Positions 1 through 11,384 of a stretch of 64,000 bases of DNA are shown one piece after another. The notes under the pieces were generated by a model, which saw nothing but the letters and a program-made list of their open reading frames with translations, had not been told where the DNA came from and did not search any database. Location of the stretch: assembly GCA_023376005.1 (NCBI GenBank), contig CM042142.1:48981051-49045050 (forward strand), in the 5' to 3' direction. A program made the position numbers and the translations under genes. Every line of letters starts with the position of its first letter. Position 1 is the first letter of the stretch. This DNA is from Doryteuthis pealeii. Taxonomy: Eukaryota > Mollusca > Cephalopoda > Myopsida > Loliginidae.

Positions 1-124
1 ACTAAGTGTATAAAAACTTCTAACCCACTGAGAATGTGAGGAAAGAAATAACAGCTGAAATTAATTATCATCTTTTATTATTCTGACATATTCTTAAAAT
101 AAAGTGGTGATCCTAACTGACCCA

Positions 125-445
125 AAACAAGTTTGTTTGTTTATTGATTTTAACGGCATATCAACCCGTCTGGGGTTACGTCCTGTCTAACGGTTAGGAA
201 GTTATACATATCGTGTATTTATATTTATACTTTTTAGTAATTGGTTTTAAAAATGTGTTAGTATTATTGGGGATTATGTTGTATGGTATTGATTTGTTTC
301 ATGTCTATATTCTATGGTATAATTTTATTGCTCTAAAAAAAAGAGAGAATGTCCTCTATGTTGACATTTTCAAACAATCTTTCATATTTTTTGCTTTAAA
401 ATAACGGTTTCTGATGTGATACATTCCGCTATCAAAACATATGTT
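125..445 (-). mobile_element. LINE 3' end (family LA)
   Basis: Reverse complement of the 3' part of the LINE at 20992-21485. It shares the ORF end (NMKDCLKM-like), the 3' UTR and the terminal block with 'GGTTGATATGCCGTTAAAAT' followed by a short tandem tail. It is 5' truncated, as is usual for LINE copies. Confidence 0.7.
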
Positions 446-877
446 TCTTTAGTCCACTGAGTTTAAATCTATTGTCACATCCTGCCTATGAGAATTTTGT
501 GGCTAACACCAATACTTGATTGCGACCATAAACCACGCTAATATTTTATCATGATACTTGAATATTTTATCTCACTAAATGTTCTGCTAATATAATGAAA
601 ATGAATATACTTACGCCACTATCCATGATATAACATATACCATAGCTTAGTAAGTATTGAACTAATAATAATATGGCCCACGCTAATTATATCCCATGCC
701 ATGATTTCGTTTCATTTATCACCATTACTAACCTTTGAAAATCCCTATCTAAATTCTAAATGTTATCCGCTCTGTCAGCGCTGACTGTATCCCATGCAGA
801 GGGATATGGACCCAGCCCCTATAACAGTTTTGACCACCAGCTACAGTTAACTACATTACGCCCGGAACACTCTAGTA
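446..877. other. AT-rich stretch, nothing recognised
   Basis: No coding signal, repeat boundary or RNA gene could be supported here. Confidence 0.5.
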
Positions 878-1146
878 GGAGGTCCAGTGAGCTTCGGCCG
901 CTGGACTGATAAAGTAATTAACATCGTTGATCCCGGGGGGGGGGGCATCCCCCAGGCAACACCTGCCCCCTCGATTTAAAGGGGCAGGGCTGGGTTTATT
1001 GCCCAATGCCTGTGGGTGCCCCCCTTGAGGGGGAATACCGACGGGATCAACGCATTTTTTGCACCCGCCATACCATGAGCTTCGGTTCGTGGGTGGTCCG
1101 ACATTAATAGTGCCTTGTGCCTAACCCGTACGTGGTAAATAAACTA
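878..1146 (-). repeat. GC-rich dispersed repeat D, copy 1
   Basis: Inverted copy of 13812-14073. The pair shares 'GAGCTTCGGTTYGTGGGTGG', the GGCAGGGCTGGGTTTATTGCCC core and the flanking C-rich blocks. It is much richer in GC than its surroundings. Its class is not recognised. Confidence 0.75.
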
Positions 1147-1394
1147 GTAGGGTTTGTTTACTTCCGTCCAGCCTCACTCTGAAAACGGACCCTAAAACAA
1201 TCGAAGGTTGCTTGTTATTCACGTAAATAAATATATCTACGAAAACATATATTAGTGTGAGTACACTTATTTCAAGCCCCCCCCCCAAAAAAAAAAATGG
1301 TATGTCCTGGGTATGATGCAAAATTGTATCAGATGGGAAAGTCCAAGTTCTGGAGATTAAGGGAGTAGTACATCTTCATTGCTATTATTCTTTG

Positions 1395-1645
1395 GTTTGG
1401 TTTATATTTTTAATGGCATATCAATCTTTGAGGGTTATTTAATGCCAAAGTCACCGTCGTGAAAAAAATTAAAAATTAAAAAAATAATTAAAAAAAAGAA
1501 CAGTATGTATTTCCCCAACCCGTTCGCCACGGATAGGATTTGACACAAGATGGCAAGTATTGGACATCCAGCGAGGATTGAACCTGCTATTCAGCGGCAA
1601 TGGATGTGCGAGATTAGCTTGCTGATGACAGATGCCCCGGGGTGA
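1395..1645 (-). repeat. tRNA-like SINE fragment with LINE-like tail
   Basis: On the minus strand there is a B-box-like GGTTCAATCC near 1590, and the lower-coordinate end has the 'TTGATATGCCATTAAAAA' tail seen on family B and LINE LA. A related copy lies at 60010-60205. Confidence 0.4.
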
Positions 1646-1777
1646 GAGTACTTGTTAGGTTCTCATATATGAATCAAATAGAACTGTTTAAATTGTTTAC
1701 TAAGGATCATTATCATTATTATTTACTTTAAACATACGACTGTGTGCAATTACTTGTATTAGAAATACTTGATGTTG

Positions 1778-2140
1778 GCAGGATAAAGTGCCAAACACAG
1801 CCGTACTGGAACGAGCAAACATGAACAGCATGCCCGCCATCATCTGCGAGAGAAGCCTACGTTGTCTTGGTCACGTCAGGAGGATGGACAAAGGCCGCAT
1901 CCCCAAAGACTTACTGTATGGCGAATTAGCAGAGGGCACCCGACTAGTAGGGAGACCCCGCCTTCGCTTTAAAGATGTCTGCAAGAGGGACATGAAGACA
2001 TGCACATTAATACCAACACATGGGAGGCTTGTGCAGAAGACCATGCTACCTGGCGACTCCTCGTCAGACAAGGAACGAAAAGGAGCACAAAAAAAAAAGA
2101 TCCAGCAAGCATCACTGTTTGTTTGCAGCACCAGAGATTA
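1778..2140 (+). pseudogene. LINE ORF2 C-terminal relic
   Basis: The translation contains LRCLGHVRRMDKGRIPKDLL and GRPRLRFKDVCKRDMK, a pattern typical of the region after the reverse transcriptase of many animal non-LTR retrotransposons. After KRDMK the match shifts frame by one base (the next frame gives INTNTWEACAEDHATW), so the copy is broken. Clade not determined. Confidence 0.75.
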
Positions 2141-2532
2141 TTCAAAATCGGTCTGTTCAGGGTAGACTTCTTGGTGTGAGTGCTCACGCGGCATAAAATA
2201 ACCCTAGAAGGGTTATCGTTAATACTAATTTCTATAACATGACCTTGTCTAACAAGAGATCGTAGAAATGCTTGAAACGTTTGAGACGCTCTACTTCGGG
2301 AGTTTCCGACATCTAATGCTATTTATGTGTAAAATGCGATTCTAATGATATTATCTCTTATGTGCTATTTTTACCCCCTTTTTTTGTAGAAAAAATTATT
2401 AAAGTACATATCTTAATTATGTCCGTATATCTCAAGTTATTTTTTCCCGGCCAAGAGCGGGTATTCCAGCTAGTAGATAAACAACATGAAAAGGAAAAAG
2501 AAATCAAGAATTATGCGAGTGCGTGTATGTAT

Positions 2533-2576
<44 letters not shown>

Positions 2577-2899
2577 TTCTACTAACCTTCCGCTGGTTTA
2601 GCATCTTGAAGATGGACATTATTCAACAGCACCAACAAAGGAACGAACCACTTCATCATGATGGCGTTCTACCAAGCGACAAACTCACGACTCTGAATCT
2701 GTCGTGTCTTATATTTATGCGCGCGAACATGGCCTCGTTGTAAAGGTAACAAAACACAGCAAATTATGGATTTCTTGGGGCGGGGGGAGATTTCAAAGAA
2801 ACAAGAGAGTGAGAGGCAAAAAAGGATTAAAAGACCTTTCTTGGCAAAACAGAGAATATCGAACTCCACAGCGCGGCCGAAACGCAACGTGTTGCGTTC

Positions 2900-2931
<32 letters not shown>

Positions 2932-4223
2932 CATACAGTGTTTGCTTAAAAACAAAGTCAAACAAGATCGTAAATTATTATAAATAAGAACTGCACACGA
3001 ACAAAACGGAACGAAACAATGCCTGTTTTTGCCAATACCCAACAGAGCGACAAATGAAATCATTTTTTTTTTTTTAAATCTAATTGTTTTGAAATAAACA
3101 AGAAGAGAGGATAATCAAAAATATAAAAAAAGCAACAAAGTTATGTTTGTTAAGGTATATAGCATATGTTCGTATTTGTTCAAGGTGAACACATGCTTGA
3201 GTTCCCAGTTTTATTATGTATGTATAATAGCGAGAGACGGACAGGGTTATTGTATTCATTTTTATTTTATGTTCTGCAGAAATATTTATATAAAATATAA
3301 ATAAGTATATTATCGTGTAAAAATATGAACGCGAGGAATTAAGGGCGTTGGTTACATTAATGTTTTTTTTTAGGTTTAATTTATACATTGTACAATGGAC
3401 ATCTTTTTTTTTCTTTTTTCTTTTTTTTTTTTTTTTTTTGAAGGTGAAGAACTTTGCGAAGATTCACGGTAATTAAAAAAAGACATACAAAATCTATGAG
3501 AAAGTTTACGACGATGGATTAGAGAAAGCACGTGAGTTGGGGAAAGAGAATATACTGGTGTTTCCGAAAGGTCAATGGTCGGTATATAAATCTAAGAATA
3601 GATAAAAAAAAAATTAAAGTAGTAAGTATATTATAGATATGAAATAGCGTAGAAAATAAGGAAAGAAACGTATTAATGAATGAGAAGAAAGAAAAGAAAG
3701 AAAGAAAGAAAGAATGAAATGAATGAAAAAAATGAATGAATGAATGAAATATCAAAATGAAAAAGAAAGAAAAGGAAAAACGCAAGTAAAAAAAAAGGTA
3801 AAGAAAGAAAAAAATATCAAGAAAAAGAAACAGTAAAGAAGGAAAGAAGGAAAAAAAAAAGAAAGGAAAGAAAGAAAGAAAGAAAGAAAGAAAGAAAAAT
3901 CAAAATCAAAATAGAGAAAAGAAAAGAAAAGAAAAGAGATAAGCAAAGAAGAAAATGAAGAAATGTTTGATTGAAACATATTAATATTATCGTTTTCTCT
4001 CTCTCTCTCTATCTTTTCCCCCACTCTCTTTCTTATTATATTTTTTCTTTATAGCATGCCCTTTTTCTTCCCTTTCTTTCTTTATAATAAAAACTGATTG
4101 GTCCATTATTTAGCTGAGGTAACGACATTGATAAGAAATAAGAATTCGGTGGATAAGCAATACCAAATTATCAGGATACATTTTTGCATTTCAACTCGGA
4201 CGATTTGGACAGTGGCCTTAAAA
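2141..4223. repeat. Low-complexity region: (TG)n, poly(T), GAAA-rich tract
   Basis: Contains a (TG)n tract at about 2530-2572, poly(T) runs at about 2900-2925 and 3405-3440, and a purine (GAAA-like) tract at about 3670-3960 that gives long artefactual minus-strand reading frames. A short unique-looking segment at 2600-2750 is not assignable. Confidence 0.6.
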
Positions 4224-4695
4224 TACAGAGTGATTATAAAGAAACTCCCTATTTTTTTAAATTTTTATTTCTGAATCATTATTTTTACAAAAAAAATTAA
4301 AATGGGAAAAATACATATAACATGGAGTTTTCATTCGTCTCCAGCCTCTCAAGCCGCAAGGGAATCACATCAACAGGAACTCTTCTGGAATGGCAGAAAT
4401 AAATTCTCGAATTCGTCCTTTTAAGTTCTTTCCTAAGTCGTTGGTTTCGTAGAGTAGAATTTTGCTTCTGGCCGGCCACATCTACCCATCCATCTCTCAG
4501 GAAAATGGTGATTCAGCCATTCATGAACAATAGCAAAATTTGGAGGAGCACCATCTTGCATAAAAATCTAGTCTTAAATATTCTCCCAAGTATTGACAAC
4601 TGGACATATTTTATCTTGCAGCATGGTGAGATACCTTTCGGCATTTATGGTATTACGAAGGATGAAATTGGGAGTTACATTTCAATCACCCTGTA
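4224..4695 (-). mobile_element. Internally deleted mariner-like element
   Basis: Ends are imperfect inverted repeats (left TACAGAGTGATT..., right read on minus TACAGGGTGATTGAAATGTA) flanked by TA. The minus strand encodes pieces of a DDE transposase: ERYLTMLQDKICPVV, FMQDGAPPNFAIVHEWLNHH and FPERWMG. Frame breaks follow. The N-terminal half and the segment normally reading 'WPPRSPDLTPxDFFLWG' are missing, so this is a non-autonomous relic. Confidence 0.8.
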
Positions 4696-5094
4696 TATTC
4701 ACAGGTAAACTTTCAGTTCACTAACAATACTAATTAGTTTACCAAGGAGTGGAGTTCATCGTGTAATTAGAGATTTTGTAATGGCTATCTGACGAAACTG
4801 GGCTCATTTATTGAGTTATCGACCGAATAAATTAAATTAGTTTAATAATTATCTTACATTGAGCTCTCCTAGCGATTTGAAATAATCCTTGTATAAATCT
4901 ATAGGTGTGCATCTGCATGGGCATGCATTATGGATATATAGAGGATATAGATGATCTCAAATAGAATCATCCCCAACTTACCAGTCGATTGGATACTTTT
5001 ACCTTTATATATAAACTTATATATATAGACTTATATTTAAAACATAAACATGCTTAGGTCTTAATGCATGCGGTGTTCAGATGGAAAAACAAAT

Positions 5095-5800
5095 TAGTTA
5101 ATACAGGGGTAAAAATATGGGATCAATTATGGTTCAGATGGTAAATGACATAAGAGAAATTTGTTTAAATGTCTACATTTGGAAACTAGTTCATTTCTTT
5201 TGTTCAGCAAATACACATTCGTATTTTGGAGAATAGACAATTTTTCTTCGATTCGTAGTCTGCAGTTCTATTGGCCACCTTTGTAAGCTTGGGCTTTTTT
5301 GATAATTTCCCATTTTATTATAGGTGTTTTACCCGTTGTGTCTTTTATGTGCCATACGTGTTTAGATAACGTGGTACCGTTTGAATATATTCTGTTATTG
5401 AACCTAAAGTTATGATTGTACCACCTATTTTTTTCAATTTTGTTCAGTGGCACAAATGTATATATTTTTGGTTATTTCCTATAAGTCTAACATAAATATA
5501 GAGGAACCACTCTTGACTGGTAAATCATATATTTATTTATTGATCTACTAGGAAAAAAGAAGACGGGGTTAGGGTTAGGGCTTAGGGTTAGGGTTAGGAT
5601 TTAGGGTTAGTTTAATGGGAAAATAAATAATTTATCAGTCAAGAGTGGTTCCCCTTTGTTTATGTTAGACTTATAGGAAATAACCGTTTTTCATAGTTGT
5701 TATTTTCGCTTTCCTTGATGGTGGCCTTATAGACAATGTTGTTAATCAATTGCCATTTAAGAGGCATTTTGTTTAATCGAAGCAGTTGCTATCGTTCGGG
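5095..5800 (-). pseudogene. Penelope-like element C-terminal (GIY-YIG) relic, interrupted
   Basis: Minus-strand pieces read PLKWQLINNIVYKATIKESE (5690-5800), then RWYNHNFRFNNRIYSNGTTL and SKHVWHIKDTTGKTPIIKWE (5268-5453), then LLNKRNELVSKCRHLNKFLL. This is the pattern of the GIY-YIG endonuclease region of Penelope-like retroelements. The reading is split by the TEL-MITE at 5470-5685 and has stops. Confidence 0.7.
5470..5685. mobile_element. TEL-MITE copy 1 (telomere-like core)
   Basis: Begins GGTTATTTCCTATAAGTCTA and ends with its inverse. Each arm is about 75 bp and includes AACCACTCTTGACTG. The centre is a run of GGGTTAGGGTTAGGG-type repeats with small variants. Inserted into the Penelope-like fragment. 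No convincing 8-bp duplication remains at this copy. Confidence 0.85.
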
Positions 5801-5959
5801 TTGTTATCATTTTCATTTAAAGTTTTAAAATTGTGCCTGTTTTTTTAATATATATTGTTCATACAGCAATTACTAATTTTAAAATGTATTTTTATTGAAC
5901 AGTTTGCTCAATATTAGAATATTTATCAAATTATTTTTTGTAGAAAATAATATTACCTA

Positions 5960-6480
5960 AACAGTTACCGCCCTTTGGCCATTGCCGGACACAGAGTCCA
6001 TGGATCTCTTAGCCATCACCTGATGAGAAACCTCATGCGATTGCCTAAGGGCCTTTGTCAGCGACCAATCAGAATCACACGTTACGAGGCTCGGTTTGGC
6101 CGCCAATTTCGAGGGTTGATACCTTCAAATCACCCTCTTCCACTGCGACTACCGTCGAGGAACGACGTGCTTTTGAAGCCTGTCAGCCATAAACGTCGAG
6201 GAATGACGGGACTTTGAACAGCTCACGAAAGGGCCGGTGACGCGTATAGTCAAACAAACGAAGCTAGCAAGACATTCCTACCTGGGACAGATAAGTCACG
6301 CAAGCATTATCTTGCAACCCAAACTATACCATTACACACTACACCATTCAATTGTAACACATTTGTAAACACACACATTTGTATCACAAGTTACACATTG
6401 TATTGTATATTGTATGTTACATTCTTGTTGTCTGTAAATGCATTTCGTTTTATAAGCCTTATTACCTGTTACCTTTACCT
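5960..6480. other. Unassigned moderate-GC segment
   Basis: The base composition rises clearly above the AT-rich flanks at about 5960-6290, then falls to a CA-rich, AT-rich stretch. It holds two imperfect copies of a roughly 36-bp unit sharing CGTCGAGGAAYGACG (near 6150 and 6195). The open frame at 5975-6217 resembles no family I know. It may be part of an LTR or SINE. Confidence 0.35.
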
Positions 6481-6829
6481 TTATCTGTCTACATAATTAA
6501 CAGCACATTTTACTATATGTTTCCTTAATTGGAAAAATATTTCACTACGTTCGTTTTGACGGTTCTGCCGTAAAGGGGTGGGTAAACTAACTGATGTTTC
6601 TCTTTCTCAGTTTTTAATTATTATCAGTGTGATTATTATCTTTGTATTCTAGTTTAGGGTATAATCCCCCATTTTTTTAGGACACTTTCATTAACCGTTC
6701 TTGATTAATTAGATATATCGGCATTGGTGGAATGGCGACTTATAGACTTATGAACGTGCTTAGTAATAGTGGAAGAATGATCTGATTTTATGTTAATATA
6801 CACTGATAGATTGTTTGATTTTCTAAGCG

Positions 6830-7140
6830 GTTGCCACGTGCAATTTTCAAATCGAAATTTACATCAAGGAAATAAACCATATCCAAACACGTATGGCACA
6901 TAAAAGACACAACGGGTAAAACATCTATAATAGAATGGGAAATTATCAACAACAAAACAAAAAAAAAACAAAAAAACATACAAAAGTGGCCAATACAACG
7001 CAGATTATGCATTAAAGAAAAATTGTGTATTCTCAAAAATATTAATGTGAATTTACTGAACAAAAGAAATGAACTAGTTTCCAAATGTAGACATTCAAAC
7101 AAATTTCTCTTATGTCATTTACCATCTGACCATAATTAAT
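6830..7140 (+). pseudogene. Second Penelope-like GIY-YIG relic
   Basis: Plus-strand homologue of the minus-strand relic at 5095-5460. It reads KHVWHIKDTTGKTSIIEWEI and LLNKRNELVSKCRHSNKFLL with an A-rich insertion between. It is inverted relative to the first copy, 1.4 kb away. Confidence 0.65.
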
Positions 7141-7442
7141 CCCATAGAGACATTTGGATGAAAAGAAGTATTGTAGAAACAGTGATGGAAATCTTTTCAA
7201 AATGAAACGAGAAATAAGAAAGTATTAGAGAAAAGGATGTTCTCTTTTTCAATGGCAGTTCTTTTTTTAAAGGGGGAACATAATTGGTAATCAAGAAAAT
7301 ATTTGAAATGTAACGTATTTTCCTAAAGAGATATAATACGTAAATTGAAGAAAGATTAAAAAGTAGGACACAAGGAAAGAGAAATATTAACTAATCTATC
7401 GTAATTAATCATAATTAAGTAATGTTTAAAACATGATTGTTG
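7141..7442. other. AT-rich stretch, nothing recognised
   Basis: No gene or repeat boundary could be supported. Confidence 0.4.
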
Positions 7443-7690
7443 CGCGTACGCCATATCAAACCTTAATGGGTTATTTTATACCGAAGATATTTTTATTTTA
7501 TTCATTCTTATTGGGTATTCATTTTTTCAGAGTCACGTTTTGGCCAATTTAACCCTAACAACAGGCACTATCACTCCGGGTCAGAGTGGACCTTGGAGTA
7601 ATAGCAATGAAGGGTTACTCCACACTCTTCAAAGAGCCTCACCATTAGATGCAAATCAACGTCATATCCAGGACACTAATTCAATAATAA
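7443..7690 (-). repeat. Family B, divergent fragment
   Basis: Shares 'ACTCCGGGTCAGAGTGGACC' and the downstream 'AATGAAGGGTTACTCCACAC' block with the better copies at 27240, 37320, 49350 and 60360. The tail block near 7450 is degenerate. The upper end merges with an (AAT)n run. Confidence 0.6.
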
Positions 7691-7784
7691 TAATAATAAT
7701 TATTAATAATGGAGATTTAATAATTCTGCACAAAATAATTCCTACTAAGGACAAATTCTCAAAGGAAAATTGATAAGACAAAAT

Positions 7785-8180
7785 AGTAAATTAATTTGCT
7801 AATTATTGTAAACCATGTACTATGCAATGTAACAAACTAACACAATATACAAAAATAGCGCTTTACAATGTGAACGGGAAGCTAATTTGCTTTTAATACA
7901 AAAAAATCGAATTTAATAAATAATCTGTTTTTGATATAAATTGTTGGTTTTATTTAAAATGAATATCAGCAAAAATCTCAATGAATCTTAATAAACAAAA
8001 AGAAAAAACTGTCATTATTTTACTTCCTCTTTTAACTAAAAAAATGAAAAATACAAATAAAAGAGAATGAAAAAGTTATGGAATATGAAAGTGAAAGTGA
8101 TACAATTGTAGTTTCATTAACTCCCAAAATTTTTTTTAAATCATTTAAATTCATGCTAATTTAAATACTTGCTACTTGAC
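7785..8180 (+). repeat. HEL1 remnant
   Basis: A degraded match to the inner part of HEL1 (segments like 'TTTACAATGTGAACGGGAAG' and 'TGAATATCAGCAAAAATCTC'). Neither terminus is intact. Confidence 0.4.
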
Positions 8181-8564
8181 CCGGAGGACCATATAATGCT
8201 ATAAAATAATAAAATAAATAATAATAATAAGCATATTTTCCCTCCACATGTATAACAGTTTTCGCAGACACTTCGCTTTGAATCTAGTATTCATTCGTCT
8301 CCCAACGAAGCCAAATTCAACACAAGGTCGGTTGAAACTGGTGTCTCACTCGTGCATGTGTGAACCAGGACAAAAAAAAGGTTCAGTCCTACAACCAATG
8401 TCCCGATAATGGGAAATGAACCCGATTCACCCCGTGTGGTAGGTGCTGCCCTGAAGGTCTAAATATCTAGGACCAGGCTCGATTCGTTTATTTATCTATT
8501 TTACTTATCGATGCGTTCCACCAGAGGAAAATGAAACATATACTATACTGATGTTGAGTTGGAA

Positions 8565-8816
8565 GCCCATGGTGTAATGGTTAGTCATGGGTAATGGACT
8601 CGTCCACCCGAGTTCAAATCCTGGACATGGCTGTTTGCATTTCACATAGGCCTGATACCCTTGGGAAACATATGCATCGAACTACTCTCCCTCCAGTTAT
8701 AGGTTAATAGTAGGGTTAAACTTGGCTAGGATTCCAGTCTAAGAGAACGAAAACGGAATTGAAACCTGTTAAACTCTGCTTAAATTGACCTTGTGTCGCA
8801 TCCTGCTCGTGCGGAG

Positions 8817-8820
<4 letters not shown>
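8565..8820 (+). mobile_element. SINE2 copy (tRNA-derived)
   Basis: The head contains an A-box-like TGGTGTAATGGTTAG and a B box GAGTTCAAATCC, followed by a body with CTCTCCCTCCAGTTATAGGT and a 3' part with AAACCTGTTAAACTCTGC. It ends against a (TA)n run. Other copies: 45065-45342 (minus), 37040-37140 (minus, partial), 59588-59960 (plus). Confidence 0.75.

Positions 8821-8859
<39 letters not shown>
8820..8859. repeat. (TA)n microsatellite
   Basis: About 20 TA units between SINE2 and MITE-G. Confidence 0.9.
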
Positions 8860-8863
<4 letters not shown>

Positions 8864-9227
8864 ATCTGAACATTAGCTACATAAATGAGAGTAACCTCCC
8901 TTTGTTTATTTCACTTTGAGTAAGCCATATATCTTGGTCGGCCATTTTGATTTTACCATAAATCTACACTTAAAATACGAATTTGTTCGAATCAATACAA
9001 CTGCATGTTTTAAGACGAGAATATCATAAAATGCGTTCTTAATTATGCTTGCGCATTATTTAAAATTAACTTAATCGTTATTAAGAACACATTTTATGAT
9101 ATTTTCGTGTTAAAACATGCAGTTGTATTGATTACGGTGAAATGAAAATAGCCGACCAAAATATATGGCTCCCTCAAAGTGAAATAAACAAGGGGAGTTA
9201 CTCATTTATGTGGCTAATGTTCAGATT
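8860..9227. mobile_element. MITE-G, complete foldback
   Basis: Starts GGCAATCTGAACATTAGCTA and ends with the inverse (GCTAATGTTCAGATTA). The two halves are near-inverse over about 170 bp and include GCATGTTTTAAGACGAGAAT. Half-copies occur at 20632-20718 and 26700-26784. No transposase inside. Confidence 0.8.
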
Positions 9228-9365
9228 ATATATTTCTCGATTTGTTTAGCCTTACATTTGAACATATATGCCCGCCTAAAAAAAATTCATTAATTATTAA
9301 CTAATTAATTTTCAAAATTAGGTATGACTTCAATTAAGCACATATCCTCCAAAAATTGTCGGCTC
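9228..9365 (+). repeat. Dispersed repeat H, copy 1
   Basis: Inverted match to 62225-62352, sharing 'TTGAACATATATGCCCGCCT' and 'AGGTATGACTTCAATTAAGC'. Confidence 0.7.
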
Positions 9366-9456
9366 AAAGCCATATAAAAATAAACACATTTGTTTGTTTA
9401 CTTAACCTCATACTGTCGTGTAGCAAGTCAATAAAGAGTAGAATATAAATAAGTTT

Positions 9457-9459
<3 letters not shown>

Positions 9460-9496
<37 letters not shown>
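9460..9496. repeat. (TA)n microsatellite
   Basis: Pure TA tract of about 17 units. Confidence 0.9.
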
Positions 9497-9497
<1 letters not shown>

Positions 9498-9751
9498 CAC
9501 TGATTCCCAAACGGACGGCTGGATAGCGAAACCGTGATTCTAGACAGACCGTAGAGGTACTCTGATCCTAGGTTAGAAACTGCCAACCCATAAGGAAATG
9601 ATCCTGTAATTTTTGACAGATAGTATGCTAGTAGTAACTTATTTATTTATTTTCCATTTTTGATGAGATTGTGGGATACTTAACATCTGTTCGTTGGATT
9701 GAGGGTTTACAGCTGTTTCTTTGTTTCCTTTAACGTTCAACTTATTCACAG

Positions 9752-9804
9752 AGAGAGACGGAAAAAAGATTTGGTTTGTTGTCAGTAATCCAAAGACGTG
9801 TCAG
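9752..9804 (+). CDS. Candidate exon, unidentified
   Basis: A pyrimidine-rich tract and TTATTCACAG precede, and CAG|GTAAGG follows. One frame is open through both splice sites and would encode RDGKKIWFVVSNPKTCQ (phase 2 in, 0 out). I do not recognise the protein and no partner exon is visible, so this may be chance. Confidence 0.22.
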
Positions 9805-10014
9805 GTAAGGATTTTTGTTGTTATTTTTGTCTTTATTTTACTCCTACGACTTGGAATATCTTATATATTGGCTTTGAGAGGTGGTTATTCGAGCAGCTGC
9901 TTATTATCTAAGATTTGGTTTGTATTTGGTTTAGTTTGGTTTAGTTATAGGTAATCTAATGTCGAAATTTGTTTCATTTATAAACGTTTGATTGTAATCA
10001 TAAACTACGATGGT

Positions 10015-10760
10015 AATCCTAAAAGTAAGGTCTTCAAGGCGCTGAAGACACAGGGAAACTGTTCGTGCGGCTATTGGCAACACTAAAGTTGATAAGACGC
10101 TTCATCTCGGTAGTTTCTCGTTCTTCCTCGTAACCGGTTCAGTGATAAGTGATGGGGGGATGCTGTTTTAGAAGCTTCTCGCCCTGGTAACAGTTCTTTA
10201 AATGACGGTGACTATTTGGTCTTCAGCCTTCGATAGTGTGCTTTTGTGCCTTCGAAAGTGTGCTGTGAAAATATGCCTCCGTCCAGGTCAACGGTCCGTA
10301 GAAGTAAGCCCTGTTTTGGGGCTAAGTGATGAATGAAGTGCAGGGACCGCCTTTTCCGGTGCTCCGTGATAAGTAAAGTTTTTGGTTTTGGTGCTAACAT
10401 ACGATGTTGGCGAATCGCCCCCTAGCGGCAGGGAGAGATAATTAACTATGGAATTTCCAATAGTTGTGCATGTGTCTGCCCCCTGTGTGTGCCTCTCTGC
10501 CACGCTCAGTCTTAGCTTGGCAATTGTTTCTGATGGAGCTCCTGGTTGATGTTACCGCCAAGTGTGAAGCTCGCACAGTTATTCGGGGTTTTTTTTAACG
10601 GAAAAGGCATTAAACCGATTGAAATTCCTTGCCAATTAATGGAAGTGTATGGCGAAACGTTTTTGACACCCATGAACGGGTGTCAAAAACGGTGTAGGGT
10701 GTTTGCAACGACGACGATGTTCAACAATTGCTCAACGATATGACGGTGAGCTGGTATGAC
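10015..10760. other. Unassigned moderate-GC segment
   Basis: A roughly 0.7-kb block with clearly higher GC than its flanks, including GAATCGCCCCCTAGCGGCAG near 10410. Short open frames occur on both strands but none resembles a known protein. It is not repeated elsewhere in this window as far as I can see. Confidence 0.3.
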
Positions 10761-10994
10761 ATGGGTATACAAAATCTACCACAGCGCTTACAAAAATGCA
10801 TCGACCGAAATAGTAACTATGTAGAGAAATAGATAGATGTTGAAATTTTAAATTGATGTAAACATCACGGACAATATACAAAGGACGTTTCTGTGATTTC
10901 TAAATGTTTAGGAGACCTTACCCTTGGGATTACCCTTGTAAATTTTCAATGTTCCATTGCATTTTTGTCTATAATCATTTGTTTACACACACTT

Positions 10995-11290
10995 ATATGA
11001 TAACGTGGTGTAATGGTTAGAGCATAAGGCCCGGGTTTGTTATTATTCACTCAACGTCCCCTTACCTCATATAGTAGAGACGTATCAGTATCATTGACAG
11101 GTTAATTTCGCAAGGATTGTCCGGTGCTGTATCGTGGCCGCGGCAGTATGGTTTCTGACTATCCTGCTGAAGTCCCGGTTTCGATTTCTGTCGGAGGGAA
11201 ATCGTTAGTATACATCGCTGATGAGACTTAATAAAGTTGAAACAGTCTGTACGATGTTCTACACACCGAATAATTCTTTACTTATAGTAA
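10995..11290 (+). mobile_element. tRNA-like SINE3 / element I, copy 1
   Basis: Has an A-box-like TGGTGTAATGGTTAGAG near 11010 and a B-box-like CCCGGTTTCGATTTC near 11175. The 11155-11290 part recurs at 42005-42210 (CTATCCTGCTGAAGTCCCGG), and its end is repeated as a foldback at 56130-56362. Confidence 0.55.
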
Positions 11291-11384
11291 ATAAGTACCG
11301 AAAATCGAAAAATAAAATGAAAATAAAAACTAAAAAATAATTTTTGGAGTATTATTTGGGTAATATTTATGGAGTTGTGTCCTG

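Noticed and set aside
2602..2745. Possible exon between TGGTTTAG and GTAACA
   Set aside because: The best frame has an internal TGA and another ends in TAA; no homology recognised.
5560..5610. Telomere or chromosome-fusion site
   Set aside because: The TTAGGG-like run is short and sits in the centre of a dispersed foldback element present at several sites.
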